64,000 nucleotides of DNA from Methanoregula sp. (GTDB lineage Archaea > Halobacteriota > Methanomicrobia > Methanomicrobiales > Methanospirillaceae), in contig JAUYTV010000025.1 of the NCBI GenBank assembly GCA_030694985.1, forward strand, positions 1 through 64,000. The letters are read 5' to 3'. Positions 8,693 to 17,296 of this stretch are shown in pieces. A program made the translations under genes and the position numbers. The notes beneath the pieces were generated by a model. It did not search any database. It saw only the letters and a list, made by a program, of their open reading frames with translations, and was not told where the DNA came from. Every line of letters starts with the position of its first letter. The stretch's first letter is position 1.

Positions 8693-8761
8693 GGCCATAA
8701 CACTATCAGAATCTATAAACCCCCTTCATCCGTACACACATACTACGGTGAAGTTTTATTT

Positions 8762-10315
8762 ATGATTCGCAACTATCGATTCCCCCTTAGTCTTATAATG
8801 ATTGTACTTCTTCTTGCCGGGTTCATTCTTCTCACGGGATGTACAAGTACGGGTACGGATTCCGGTGTTGTCAGGACAGAATCCGGCCCGGTCTCCGGAA
8901 CCTCGGGAGATGGCATCCGGGCATACCTCGGCATACCTTATGCAGCGCCCCCAACCGGTGACCTCCGGTGGAGACCTCCGGTACCAGCCCAGCCATGGCA
9001 GAGTACACGGAAGACAACCGCATATGGGCCGGCATGCCCGCAGGTTGTCCAGTCAGATAGATCTTCAGAAGGCCAGCCGGGGAATATGAGCGAGGACTGC
9101 CTGTACCTGAACCTCTGGACCCCGGCCCTGAGCCCGGATGAAAAACTTCCGGTCATTGTGTTCATCCACGGCGGCTCGTTCCTGCAGGGAGGGGGGTCCA
9201 TACCTCTCTATAACGGGACTAACCTTGCAAAGAAAGGCGTTGTCCTCGTCAACCTGAATTACCGCCTGGGAGCGCTCGGCTTTTTGGCCCATCCGGCCCT
9301 TGCAAACGAATCCCAAAAGAACACTTCCGGCAACTATGGATTGCAGGATCAGGCTGCTGCCCTCAAATGGGTAAATAAAAATATCGCGGGATTCGGAGGG
9401 GATCCTGACCGCATCACGATCTTCGGGGAATCTGCCGGGGCTACAAGTGTTCTTGTTCATCTCGCGGGCAACGACACGAGAGGGCTTTACCGGCAGGCGA
9501 TTGTCGAGAGCGGGCCCTTATGGACAAACGGGTCTGAGATAAATATCATCAGCTCGAAGGCAGAAGCCGAACAGTATGGTGCAGAGTATGCAAAAAGCCT
9601 CGGGTATGAGGGCCCGGATGCGATCAGGAATATGCGGAGCCTGGATGCCTGGACTCTTGTCAATGCAACACCCGATCCGGCATCGACATTCTGGAAGGTC
9701 CACACGCTCCGGTTCAAACCAACCATTGACGGGTGGCTGATCCCTGAGGACCCGGAGAAGATCTTTTATGAGAACCGGCAGAACCCGGTTCCCCTTATTA
9801 TCGGGACCAACACCGATGAAGGTTCAACGCTCGCTGTAAATACCGGGCTGAACGTTTCCCAGTACAAACAATATATCCATGAACATTTCGACGAGTACGC
9901 CCCGGAAGTCTTAAAAAAATATCCGGCCACAACTTCAGAAGAAGTCCAGCTCCAGATGAAGCGGATCATGACGGATGTTGATTTCAGCGCAGCGGCAAAG
10001 TTTGTTGCAGGTTCACAATCGAAGTTGAACCCTAACACATACCTGTACCGGTTCTCATATGTGATGCTGCCGGACAGTTCGCTTGGCGCATTCCATGGCG
10101 AGGAACTCTTCTTTATCTTCCGCCCCACCTCGATTGTGCCGGATCCGGCGGGTGCCCGGGTCTCCGATATGATGATGGATACCTGGGTGCGGTTTGCAAA
10201 GAATGGCGATCCGGCTGGTGGCAATGTCACGTGGCCGCAATACACCCTTGAAAAGGGCCAATACCTTGACATCGGGATAAACCCGGTTGTGAAGACCGGG
10301 TACTTATTTTTTTAA
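8762..10315 (+). CDS. Type B carboxylesterase lipoprotein
   Basis: This 517-residue exported lipoprotein starts with a hydrophobic signal ending in LLTGC (lipidation at Cys27). It carries the full type B carboxylesterase fold. The EDCLYLNLWTP signature is at about 111-121, the oxyanion-hole HGGSF at 136-140, and the nucleophile elbow GESAG at 222-226 (Ser224). The acid is in NTDEGS (Glu353) and the histidine in FHGEEL (His445), so all catalytic residues are present. It would act outside the cell membrane on an unknown ester. A pseudogene-like paralogue is at 5060-6151 on the other strand. Confidence 0.92.
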   Translation: MIRNYRFPLSLIMIVLLLAGFILLTGCTSTGTDSGVVRTESGPVSGTSGDGIRAYLGIPYAAPPTGDLRWRPPVPAQPWQSTRKTTAYGPACPQVVQSDRSSEGQPGNMSEDCLYLNLWTPALSPDEKLPVIVFIHGGSFLQGGGSIPLYNGTNLAKKGVVLVNLNYRLGALGFLAHPALANESQKNTSGNYGLQDQAAALKWVNKNIAGFGGDPDRITIFGESAGATSVLVHLAGNDTRGLYRQAIVESGPLWTNGSEINIISSKAEAEQYGAEYAKSLGYEGPDAIRNMRSLDAWTLVNATPDPASTFWKVHTLRFKPTIDGWLIPEDPEKIFYENRQNPVPLIIGTNTDEGSTLAVNTGLNVSQYKQYIHEHFDEYAPEVLKKYPATTSEEVQLQMKRIMTDVDFSAAAKFVAGSQSKLNPNTYLYRFSYVMLPDSSLGAFHGEELFFIFRPTSIVPDPAGARVSDMMMDTWVRFAKNGDPAGGNVTWPQYTLEKGQYLDIGINPVVKTGYLFF

Positions 10316-10398
10316 ATTATTAAGTTCGAATACGATAGCAGGGCGCCCCGTTCAGATTCATGCCTGCAGGGATGAGAATGTTGCAGGAAACGTAATCC

Positions 10399-10485
10399 TC
10401 AAGGGGGCCCCGGCTGCTTGCACACTGAGGAAACGATTGCTGCGATGAAGAGGAGGAAGAGGAGAATACGCTGGATGTCAGACAT
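10399..10485 (-). CDS. Possible 28-residue hydrophobic peptide
   Basis: On the minus strand an ATG at 10485 preceded by AGAAGGT opens a 28-codon frame, MSDIQRILLFLLFIAAIVSS then a short polar tail with CKQPGPP. It could be a small membrane peptide, but so short a hydrophobic frame can occur by chance. The surrounding 510-bp gap (10316-10825) shows nothing else I can support except a TATA-like TATTTTATATA near 10750-10760 ahead of the next gene. Confidence 0.25.
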   Translation of the reverse strand: MSDIQRILLFLLFIAAIVSSVCKQPGPP

Positions 10486-10825
10486 AGATGTACCTTCTCT
10501 GTTGTTGGTGTGACATATGATAAATGGCGATCTTTTTATTCAGACTGATGTGGCGGAATAACTTCTAAGAGACTATCGCTGGCAGAACCGGTGTCCAATC
10601 CACTTTTGTGTTGGTTTCTTAACGATATGTAAAATCCATGTTCTCCTGCATCACAAAAAGCACCCTCTTTCCCATCCGGTCGTGGGCCAGCCCCTATGTC
10701 ACACCGGTCAGGCAATCCATCAGAGGGTGTGGAAGAAATTTTTTATCGTATATTTTATATATCAGCCAGTTAGAGGTTCATCAGGTAAAGCCTCCACATA
10801 CAATCAGATTTTAAAAAGTGTCAAC

Positions 10826-11494
10826 ATGGCAACATACGTTCTCGTTCATGGCGGCAACATGTCGACAGAAACATGGAACCGGCTTACCATTGGAGATCCT
10901 GTTCATACAAAAGACGGCAACATGGGGGCCGGATACTGGGATGGGACCGTTTCAGCGCTCACGGCACATAACCATCGAGTTTTTGCACCGTCCCTCATGG
11001 ACGAGAATCGCTGTCACCTGACCGATCATATCGGGCAGGTCTGTTCGTTGATAATTGAAAATGACTTACGGGATGTTATTCTTGCTGGGCACAGTTATGG
11101 CGGGATGGTGATAACCGGTGTTGCGGATAAAATCGCTGACAGGATCAGGCGTCTTGTATATCTTGATGCCGCATTGCCAGACTCCGGACAATCCCTGTAT
11201 GACCTTCTTAATCTGGGACTGACTGCTTCATCTGACAGCCGGCCTTTTTTGCCGGAACCGGTTCTGCCGTACATAGAAAAACTTGAGTTTGACCCGGCAA
11301 ACATACAACCACTGCCAAAAACCTACATTCTCTGCACAAAAAGCGAATTTAAAGATGTAACCAGTGTAGCCCGTCAAAAAATTGCTGCGGCAAAAAAAGG
11401 TTGGACCTACATTGAGTTGCCATCATCCCATGTGCCAATGGCTGATATGCCGGACGAGTTTTACCAGTTGATGCTCGACGCTGCGAAAAAATAA
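10826..11494 (+). CDS. Alpha/beta hydrolase, salicylate-esterase-like
   Basis: From the ATG at 10826 the product has 222 residues and starts with the typical first strand ATYVLVHGGNMSTETW (oxyanion region HGG). The nucleophile elbow is GHSYGG, and the late ELPSSHVPMADMP supplies a catalytic histidine in the usual place. This compact form, without a large cap, resembles the plant methylesterase and EstC-like branch of the alpha/beta hydrolases. An upstream frame opening at 10682 is unlikely to be coding, because a TATA-like TATTTTATATA lies inside it at about 10750. The substrate is unknown, and the gene stands alone. Confidence 0.82.
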   Translation: MATYVLVHGGNMSTETWNRLTIGDPVHTKDGNMGAGYWDGTVSALTAHNHRVFAPSLMDENRCHLTDHIGQVCSLIIENDLRDVILAGHSYGGMVITGVADKIADRIRRLVYLDAALPDSGQSLYDLLNLGLTASSDSRPFLPEPVLPYIEKLEFDPANIQPLPKTYILCTKSEFKDVTSVARQKIAAAKKGWTYIELPSSHVPMADMPDEFYQLMLDAAKK

Positions 11495-11583
11495 CCGGTT
11501 TTTAGCGGCGGCAAAAGATCTCCCCACGTTGGTTCCAGCCAAACGAGGTGTCACCCCCAATTCTGCCAGACACTCACAAGTGA

Positions 11584-11622
11584 ATGGTGAAACTCATCTG
11601 ACCGTCTTGACGGTTTCACCAT
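11584..11622. other. Two-stem inverted repeat
   Basis: Outer arms ATGGTGAA and TTCACCAT are perfectly complementary; inside them ACCGT-CTTG-ACGGT forms a second perfect stem, with an eight- to nine-base bulge on the 5' side. It lies between the hydrolase and a 66-residue gene and could be an RNA structure, a terminator or a protein site. Confidence 0.5.
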
Positions 11623-11716
11623 ACCGTGGCCATCGTCTTAAACCGGGTTGTAAGATTCCCTGACGGACAAAAAACACACAAAACCCTTTATCCACTCAAA
11701 CGGATCAGTATTAATT

Positions 11717-11917
11717 ATGGAACAAAAAGAGCAGGAACTAAAGGTCAAAAAAGATCTGCAGAACCTGACACGGACACTTACCGGAGACGATCTCGACCCG
11801 GATGAGATGTTCTCTGAGAAACGGGGAATACGGTCCTGCACCCCCCCGTTCAAGAGTCCAAAAGAGAACGGTCTGTCAGTCCGCGAGCAGTTAAAGCGCG
11901 TAAAAACCCCGGAATAA
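11717..11917 (+). CDS. Small charged hypothetical protein
   Basis: This 66-residue protein is very polar: MEQKEQELKVKKDLQNL is a short amphipathic helix, DDLDPDEMFSEKRG is acidic, and LSVREQLKRVKTPE is basic. There is no membrane segment or cysteine pair (a single cysteine at CTPPF). It is convergent with the minus-strand gene ending at 11935, 17 bases away. A T-rich ATTAATTATG just before the start may include promoter elements. I do not recognise the family. Confidence 0.55.
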   Translation: MEQKEQELKVKKDLQNLTRTLTGDDLDPDEMFSEKRGIRSCTPPFKSPKENGLSVREQLKRVKTPE

Positions 11918-11934
11918 TCTTTTTTCGTTCATCC

Positions 11935-12771
11935 TTACGCAATGTGCGCTTCGCATACCCAGAGATCGTAGATGGGATCCTTGGGATTCTCCGTAACCTC
12001 AACCGTGCGTCCCATCTCTTCACCCCATGCGGCCACGAGCCGTGCCTCGGGTTCCCGTCCCACCGTGATTAACGTCTCTTTGGTGGCAGCGAAGAGCTCC
12101 TTTACGATCGCTTCCCACATCTCCTGGGTAAAACTGTTAATATCGCCCATCATGATCCCGATTCCCTTGGGGGAGGGCTCCACATACTGCGAAGCGAGCA
12201 TCGCATTAATGCACATCGTCTCTGAGGGCAGGAGCCGTCCGGTAAAAAGCCCCCGTGACAGTAGCGACGCATCGTTGTCATACGATAGCGGGGAGTAGAA
12301 GAGATCCCGGAGCACCAGCGAACCGACACCTGACCCGCAGCAACAGTCTACACAGGTCTCGCCACTGCCACTTCCCCAGATATTTTCAATAAGGGTTCCG
12401 AGAATTCCGCGCCGGGCGGGATTGAGATCTTCAATTGCAGGTGAAACTTCAGCGGCAAGGTCTTTACTGAAATATTCCCGCACTGCTGCAGCAAAGACCG
12501 CTCGGTTCTCCTGGAAGATCTCGCCGTTAACGCTCTCGAAGAGATCGATGAGGGCAACTGAAGGGTTCCGGCAGAGGAACGTGCCGGCAATCCAGCCATC
12601 TGCACCCTGGAATGCAAGGGCGAGTGGTTCTTCTGCCTCATCCAGAAGGAGGCGGCCTTCTCTGGCACCCTGTTCAGTAAGTATACGATTGAACCTGCTG
12701 TCCGTAAGGTCAGCAAACGATTGCTCGACCAACCGGAGGTTTTCGATCTCAAATATTTCTGTGATGTTCAT
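11935..12771 (-). CDS. Methyltransferase-like protein of unknown function
   Basis: The 278-residue product has a central VDCCCGSGVGSLVLRD followed by SYDNDASLLSRGL, which resembles motifs I and II of a Rossmann methyltransferase although the glycine pattern is unusual and cysteine-rich (CVDCCCGSG). The N-terminal 120 residues are a mixed helical domain I do not recognise, and the C-terminal part TLITVGREPEARLVAAWG could be a further Rossmann strand. It overlaps the end of the upstream bactofilin-like gene by four bases, so the two are translationally coupled and probably function together. The enzymatic assignment is tentative. Confidence 0.6.
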   Translation of the reverse strand: MNITEIFEIENLRLVEQSFADLTDSRFNRILTEQGAREGRLLLDEAEEPLALAFQGADGWIAGTFLCRNPSVALIDLFESVNGEIFQENRAVFAAAVREYFSKDLAAEVSPAIEDLNPARRGILGTLIENIWGSGSGETCVDCCCGSGVGSLVLRDLFYSPLSYDNDASLLSRGLFTGRLLPSETMCINAMLASQYVEPSPKGIGIMMGDINSFTQEMWEAIVKELFAATKETLITVGREPEARLVAAWGEEMGRTVEVTENPKDPIYDLWVCEAHIA

Positions 12772-13613
12772 GGTCCTCGCTCAATCCGCATCCCGTGCGG
12801 CGCCTGGATCATCCCGTCAATCTTTGCTTCTTCGTGGAGCACGATCGCCTTTGCGATCACATTGCCAAGGATATGGGCTCCCTTCTTCACATAGACGGTA
12901 CTACCGCTTTCCACATTGCCGTGAATCGTGACACCTTCAACAACGCGGATCTGGTTTTTTGCCCGCAGGCTTCCAAAGATCACCGTGTTCTGCTGGACAT
13001 CGATCGAACCAGCCCGGATATTCCCGTGCAGCCGGCAGTTCTTCCCGATCTTCATGGTGGAGGGAACAGAAAAAAGTTTCATGTTGAGTTTTGAGCGGGC
13101 AGGGATCATGAGCGGGATCTCTTTCTTCCCCTCTTCTTCTGAGAAGAGATTGTCGATGATCCGGTCGAGTTCTTTTTCGTTTTGGATCTTTAACATCGTC
13201 ATGAAGTATATGAGGATGAACATGAAGACCGGCATCGGGTTTCTCACCTCAATTGCACCGGTTGCCTCAAACCCTTCTTTGATCTCGACTTTCTCTCCGA
13301 TATCGAGCGTGCCGGAGACGACCAGCCGCCCGTTGATCTTCACACCTTCACCAATGTACGCATCCTGCTTTGCGATGACATCACTGCCGATCTCGCAGAG
13401 ATTGCCGATCCGTGCATCGCCATTTGCCCAGACATACTCGCTGATCTTTGAGGATTCGCCAACATAGACATCCTCACCTCTCAGGCCGTAATCGATCTGG
13501 CAGAACTCCCCGATCACAATATCCCTGTTGGTTTTGATGCTGTGCTCCTGAAGCTCAGTACCATCAGGAAGCAGGCAGTGCTTATGCCAGTTTTTTACGG
13601 CTCGCTCTCTCAT
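12768..13613 (-). CDS. Bactofilin-like polymer-forming protein
   Basis: The 281-residue protein is made of two left-handed beta-helix stretches, seen as repeated hexads such as VYVGESSKISEYVWANG, RIGNLCEIGSDVIAKQDA and KINGRLVVSGTLDIG in the first half and CRLHGNIRAGSIDVQQN, IHGNVESGSTVYVKKG in the second. A hydrophobic segment, VFMFILIYFMTM, at about 147-158 separates them and could anchor the protein in the membrane. The pattern fits the polymer-forming cytoskeletal (bactofilin) family. Its four-base overlap with the methyltransferase-like gene downstream suggests a shared process, perhaps cell-surface organisation. Confidence 0.75.
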   Translation of the reverse strand: MRERAVKNWHKHCLLPDGTELQEHSIKTNRDIVIGEFCQIDYGLRGEDVYVGESSKISEYVWANGDARIGNLCEIGSDVIAKQDAYIGEGVKINGRLVVSGTLDIGEKVEIKEGFEATGAIEVRNPMPVFMFILIYFMTMLKIQNEKELDRIIDNLFSEEEGKKEIPLMIPARSKLNMKLFSVPSTMKIGKNCRLHGNIRAGSIDVQQNTVIFGSLRAKNQIRVVEGVTIHGNVESGSTVYVKKGAHILGNVIAKAIVLHEEAKIDGMIQAPHGMRIERGP

Positions 13614-13636
13614 CCATCCCTCGCTAAAATGCTCTT

Positions 13637-14872
13637 TCAGGCTCCGAATTTGTGTGATTTATTGATAAGGTCGAGTGCAATGGGCAACAGGTCCGTTCCA
13701 CGGATCCGGTTGAGCCCCCCCTTTGCACAGTGGTATTCATCGTAGTGGAATACATCGTCTATCCTGACACCGTCGCCCCTGATAAGGACCGGCACCGGGT
13801 CGGCGCTGTGGTCCTTGATCGTGCACGGCGTTGAGTGATCCCCGCAGATGATAATGATGGTATCTTTAAGGCCCAGCAGGGGTTCGAGCAGCGGATCGAT
13901 CTTCTGGATGAAATCCCTCTTTTGTTCGGCAAGCCCGTCGTGACCGGACTCATCGGCACCCTTGATATTCATAAGCACGAACTCTTTGGTCTTTAACTCG
14001 TTAAGAGCTGCTGAGATCTTGCCAGCCACATTGCTGTTCTGCGAGCCGGTAGCGCCCGGAACCTCGATATGCGGGAGACCGACTGCCCGGCCGATACCGG
14101 TGATAAGGCTGGCTGCAGAGATGACTGATCCCGAAATACCGTATTTCTCCTGGAACGGTTCGTACGTTCCCATCTCTCCTGCGCCACGCATCAGCACCAC
14201 GTTTGCAGGGTTGAGGTTCTGTGCGAGCCTTTCCCGGTTCATTGGATGTTCAAAGAGAATCTTTGTGGACTGCCGGACAAACTCATTGCAGACAGCAGCA
14301 GTCTTTTCATGGGACGGGGACTTTTTTATCGCGCTCACGGTGAGCGGTCTGACTCCCTCTTCCTTGGGATCATTGGAGGTGACACAGTGGCCGATTCCCT
14401 CTCCTTTGAGTGCGAGGGCAGCCCGGTGCCCGGCACCGGAGCGGAATACAAAATCCACACCGAACTTCGAGAGATCTACCCCGTCTTGTATGGCGGCACT
14501 CAAAACGGCGGTATCATGGATGCGCCCGGCTCGGCGATCGATGATGAGCCCCTCTTTTGATATCGTGGCATAGTTGCACCGGAACCCGATCATGCCCGGC
14601 TCCATGTGGATACCTGAACCTTCGCATTCGAGGGGGCCCCTGCCCGTGTAATATTTGTAGGGATCATACCCGAGGAGGGCGAGGTGTGCAGTATCCGAAC
14701 CCGGGCGGATGCCCGGCGCGATGGTATCCATGATGCCAGAGCAGCCTTCCTGTGCAAGTTTGTCAAGAACAGGTGTTTTTGCTGCTGCAAGCGGGGTGGT
14801 GCCCCCGAGCACGGGACAGGGGCGATCGGAGATTCCATCGAGAACGATAAGAAGAATCCTGCTCGCGGTCAT
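13637..14872 (-). CDS. apgM: Archaeal cofactor-independent phosphoglycerate mutase
   Basis: From the ATG at 14872 the protein has 411 residues, the usual length for the archaeal type of 2,3-bisphosphoglycerate-independent phosphoglycerate mutase, which interconverts 3- and 2-phosphoglycerate. The alkaline-phosphatase superfamily metal site is visible as LIVLDGISDRP at the start, the phosphorylated-residue region GSDTAHLALLGYDP, and GDHSTPCTIKDHSADPVPV near the end. A frame extending upstream to 14989 has no family resemblance and is disregarded. Enolase, the next enzyme, lies in the block at 38 kb. It runs in the same direction as the bactofilin-like gene 23 bases downstream. Confidence 0.93.
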   Translation of the reverse strand: MTASRILLIVLDGISDRPCPVLGGTTPLAAAKTPVLDKLAQEGCSGIMDTIAPGIRPGSDTAHLALLGYDPYKYYTGRGPLECEGSGIHMEPGMIGFRCNYATISKEGLIIDRRAGRIHDTAVLSAAIQDGVDLSKFGVDFVFRSGAGHRAALALKGEGIGHCVTSNDPKEEGVRPLTVSAIKKSPSHEKTAAVCNEFVRQSTKILFEHPMNRERLAQNLNPANVVLMRGAGEMGTYEPFQEKYGISGSVISAASLITGIGRAVGLPHIEVPGATGSQNSNVAGKISAALNELKTKEFVLMNIKGADESGHDGLAEQKRDFIQKIDPLLEPLLGLKDTIIIICGDHSTPCTIKDHSADPVPVLIRGDGVRIDDVFHYDEYHCAKGGLNRIRGTDLLPIALDLINKSHKFGA

Positions 14873-14972
14873 TGGTAGGGAATGTTGGACGGGCGGGGTA
14901 ATTAGGTTTCTTGGTGGTGGAAAACTCCATCGCCTTTGTGCAACCCTCCAAAAGAGAGGTGAGATTATCATC

Positions 14973-15362
14973 TTACTTAAATTTCTCAAGGAACTGAACG
15001 GGAGTCATAACGATCGCGCCCGATCCACTGAAATGACGGATATTCCCGGTTACCACCGGCACGTTTGCGTGCAGTGACACTTCAATGAACGGGAGAGCAC
15101 CGGGATCGGGAACGAGGCAGGCAACGGGAACCGGTGAGATAAACATACCCTCCCTGCGGATGAATGAAATAATTTCGTTTACTGCGTCCTCAGGAAACGA
15201 GAACTTTTTCCGGTGTAGCACATCCGAATATTCATCAAATATCCGTGCGTCGAGTACCAAGCCAACATTCCCATTGATCACAAGGTTGAGAATTCCGGCA
15301 GGGGCCCCATGGGGCGAGAGCAACCCTGATACCAGCACATTGGTATCAAGCACGATCCGCAA
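14973..15362 (-). CDS. PIN-domain toxin-like protein
   Basis: The 129-residue protein begins IVLDTNVLVSGLLS, the first conserved aspartate of PIN nucleases, followed by FDEYSDVLHR (conserved glutamate) and PDPGALPFIEVSLHANVPVVTGNIRHF (aspartates, with TGN in place of the usual TGD). It would be a Mg-dependent ribonuclease toxin. The start is a TTG, 11 bases after the stop of the antitoxin-like gene, consistent with an operon. The changed last motif might weaken metal binding, since that aspartate is often the fourth ligand. Confidence 0.8.
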   Translation of the reverse strand: MRIVLDTNVLVSGLLSPHGAPAGILNLVINGNVGLVLDARIFDEYSDVLHRKKFSFPEDAVNEIISFIRREGMFISPVPVACLVPDPGALPFIEVSLHANVPVVTGNIRHFSGSGAIVMTPVQFLEKFK

Positions 15363-15373
15363 TGCTTCCGTGT

Positions 15374-15649
15374 CTATCGCCTCTTGCGCGAATGGCTGAT
15401 CTCTGCTTCTATCTCATGTTCTGAGATTTTGTCAAGACCTTTTTCACAGGAAGAGATCCTGATCTTTTCAAGTGCCAATGAAGCGCGTGCCCTCCTCATG
15501 GTTGTCAGTGTATCTTCGAGATCTTCACCTACGGCAAGGACGATCGCCCGTGGTTTTCCGTTCACCGTGATAACGGTTTCATCAGTCCCGGTTACTTCCC
15601 AGAGGCGGGCCGGATTCGATCGGATTTCGCGACTTGAAATAAAATTCAT
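15374..15649 (-). CDS. Phd/YefM-type antitoxin-like protein
   Basis: The 91-residue product has the Phd/YefM N-terminal DNA-binding fold: MNFISSREIRSNPARLWEVT is followed by VITVNGKPRAIVLAVGEDLEDTL, the usual two-strand and helix pattern. The C-terminal 45 residues are charged and helical and would bind the PIN partner encoded 11 bases downstream. Antitoxins of this type repress their own operon; no operator could be identified by eye. Confidence 0.8.
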   Translation of the reverse strand: MNFISSREIRSNPARLWEVTGTDETVITVNGKPRAIVLAVGEDLEDTLTTMRRARASLALEKIRISSCEKGLDKISEHEIEAEISHSRKRR

Positions 15650-15759
15650 AGCATGGCTCCTGAAATGTCCTACATTATATCATGCATTTTGTGAGCATAA
15701 TGATTGCGATTGTGGATGCTTACGGGGCTTCCCCCGACCGCTGCGAAGTCCCCCGAATG

Positions 15760-17175
15760 TCACCCGGCTTTCTTCTCATCTGGAACAATCGCCGAGAGCA
15801 CCAGCGGAACAATAGAAAGCACGAGTCCTGCTGCCATCGTGATGTGGAACCCAATGAGGAATGTTGCAGAATCGAGATCGGTAAAGGCCACAATTCCGCC
15901 AGCACTCGCAGTTGAGAAGGTAAATAGCATCGCATAGATCGCAGTTCCCAGCACACCGCCGAAATAGATGGCAGTCACCATAAGCGAGGATCCAGTTCCC
16001 TCCTCTCCTTTGGGGGCGCTCTCAATAATCCTGCTTGAAGCCGGGCCAGCCGAGATCCCAAAGGCAACCCCCATAAGAATGAGACCGGCAAGCAGGGGAA
16101 GAAGCCCGGATTCTGGAGAGAGAACCGCAAAGATGGCGCTGAACAGGACAAACAGTCCAGAGGCTGCAACGGCAAATACCCGGCGACCGTGCCGGTCCGA
16201 CCATTGCCCGAACGGGATGCTGAGGATGGCAACAACCGCAGGAGGTATCAGGAGATACAGGCCGCTTGTTGCCATATCAAAATGCATCTCCATTGTGAGA
16301 TAGAACGGTAGCAGGTAGATAATGCCCAGGAAGATGATATTGAGCAGCAGGTATGCGATGAGGACTGCGGTGAACTGCCAATTCAGGAAGATCCGGATGT
16401 TGAGAAACGGTTCTTTTGTGTTAAGTTCCCGGAATACAAACAGGCCCGAGCAAAGCAGAAAAAGCGCACCGCTTGCAAGGATCAGCGGGTCAGTTACCCC
16501 ACGGATGGCAACTTCTTCTAACACAAAGGTACAGAAAACCATAGCGCCAAAGAGCGTGACGGCACCTGTGTAATCAAAGGACTCCGGATGGTATTCCGGT
16601 TCATCCCCCGGAATCACACGGGCCGCAAAGAGGATCCCGATGATGCCGATCGGGATGTTGACTAAAAATATCCAGTGCCACGACAGGTACTGGGTGAGTA
16701 TACCGCCAATTGCCGGCCCGGCCGCAAACCCGATGGATGCAGTTGCAGCGATAACCCCAAGAGCTGTGCCGAGCATCTCTTTTGGGAGGTACCGGATGCA
16801 GAGCAACGGGGCAACGGCGGCGATCATCGCAGCCCCGATTCCCTGCACGAGCCGTGAAACGAGCAGGAGGTCCAGCGTGGAGGCGATCCCGCAGGCAGCA
16901 GAACCGAGCGTGAAAATGACAAACCCTGTGAGGAAGAGTTTTTTTGCATACCCACGGCCCGCGAGCTTGCCAAAGAAGAGGAGGAGTCCTGCCATCATGA
17001 GCAGGTAGGTGATGATGACCCACGCGATCGTTCCCGTGTCAGTGTCGAAGTACGCAGCCATAGTCGGGAGGGCCACGTTCACAATGGACCCGTCGATCCC
17101 GTCCATTACCACACCAAGAGCTATTGCGCAAAGCAGGAGTTTCTGGCGGAATGGATCGGTGATAATGGAGGTCAC
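15760..17175 (-). CDS. MFS drug transporter, DHA2 (14-helix) type
   Basis: About 471 residues with some fourteen hydrophobic segments. The signature of the EmrB/QacA branch is present: DGSIVNVALPTMAAYF in helix 1, SRLVQGIGAAMIAAVAPLL (motif B) and GPAIGGILTQYLSWHWIFLVNIPIG (motif C and after). It would export drugs or other organic compounds by proton antiport across the cell membrane. I prefer the GTG at 17175: a TATA-like TTAATAAAA centred about 28 bases upstream would give a leaderless message. An in-frame ATG at 17220 adds 15 residues. The gene ends about 110 bases upstream of the antitoxin-like gene, on the same strand. Confidence 0.9.
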   Translation of the reverse strand: MTSIITDPFRQKLLLCAIALGVVMDGIDGSIVNVALPTMAAYFDTDTGTIAWVIITYLLMMAGLLLFFGKLAGRGYAKKLFLTGFVIFTLGSAACGIASTLDLLLVSRLVQGIGAAMIAAVAPLLCIRYLPKEMLGTALGVIAATASIGFAAGPAIGGILTQYLSWHWIFLVNIPIGIIGILFAARVIPGDEPEYHPESFDYTGAVTLFGAMVFCTFVLEEVAIRGVTDPLILASGALFLLCSGLFVFRELNTKEPFLNIRIFLNWQFTAVLIAYLLLNIIFLGIIYLLPFYLTMEMHFDMATSGLYLLIPPAVVAILSIPFGQWSDRHGRRVFAVAASGLFVLFSAIFAVLSPESGLLPLLAGLILMGVAFGISAGPASSRIIESAPKGEEGTGSSLMVTAIYFGGVLGTAIYAMLFTFSTASAGGIVAFTDLDSATFLIGFHITMAAGLVLSIVPLVLSAIVPDEKKAG

Positions 17176-17296
17176 AAGGATACCATTTGGGGCGGGGAAT
17201 TTTATTAACGTTCGGACCATTGTGCACCGTGTTATGGCAATCCCACATCAACCGGTCATTGCCGGCCAGGACGGGTTAAAAAAAAGGATTAAAAAA

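Noticed and set aside
10682-10825. Longer N terminus for the alpha/beta hydrolase
   Set aside because: A TATA-like sequence lies inside it and the fold starts at the ATG 10826.
13637-14989. 450-codon form of phosphoglycerate mutase
   Set aside because: The first 39 codons have no similarity to the family, and the catalytic core starts immediately after the ATG at 14872.
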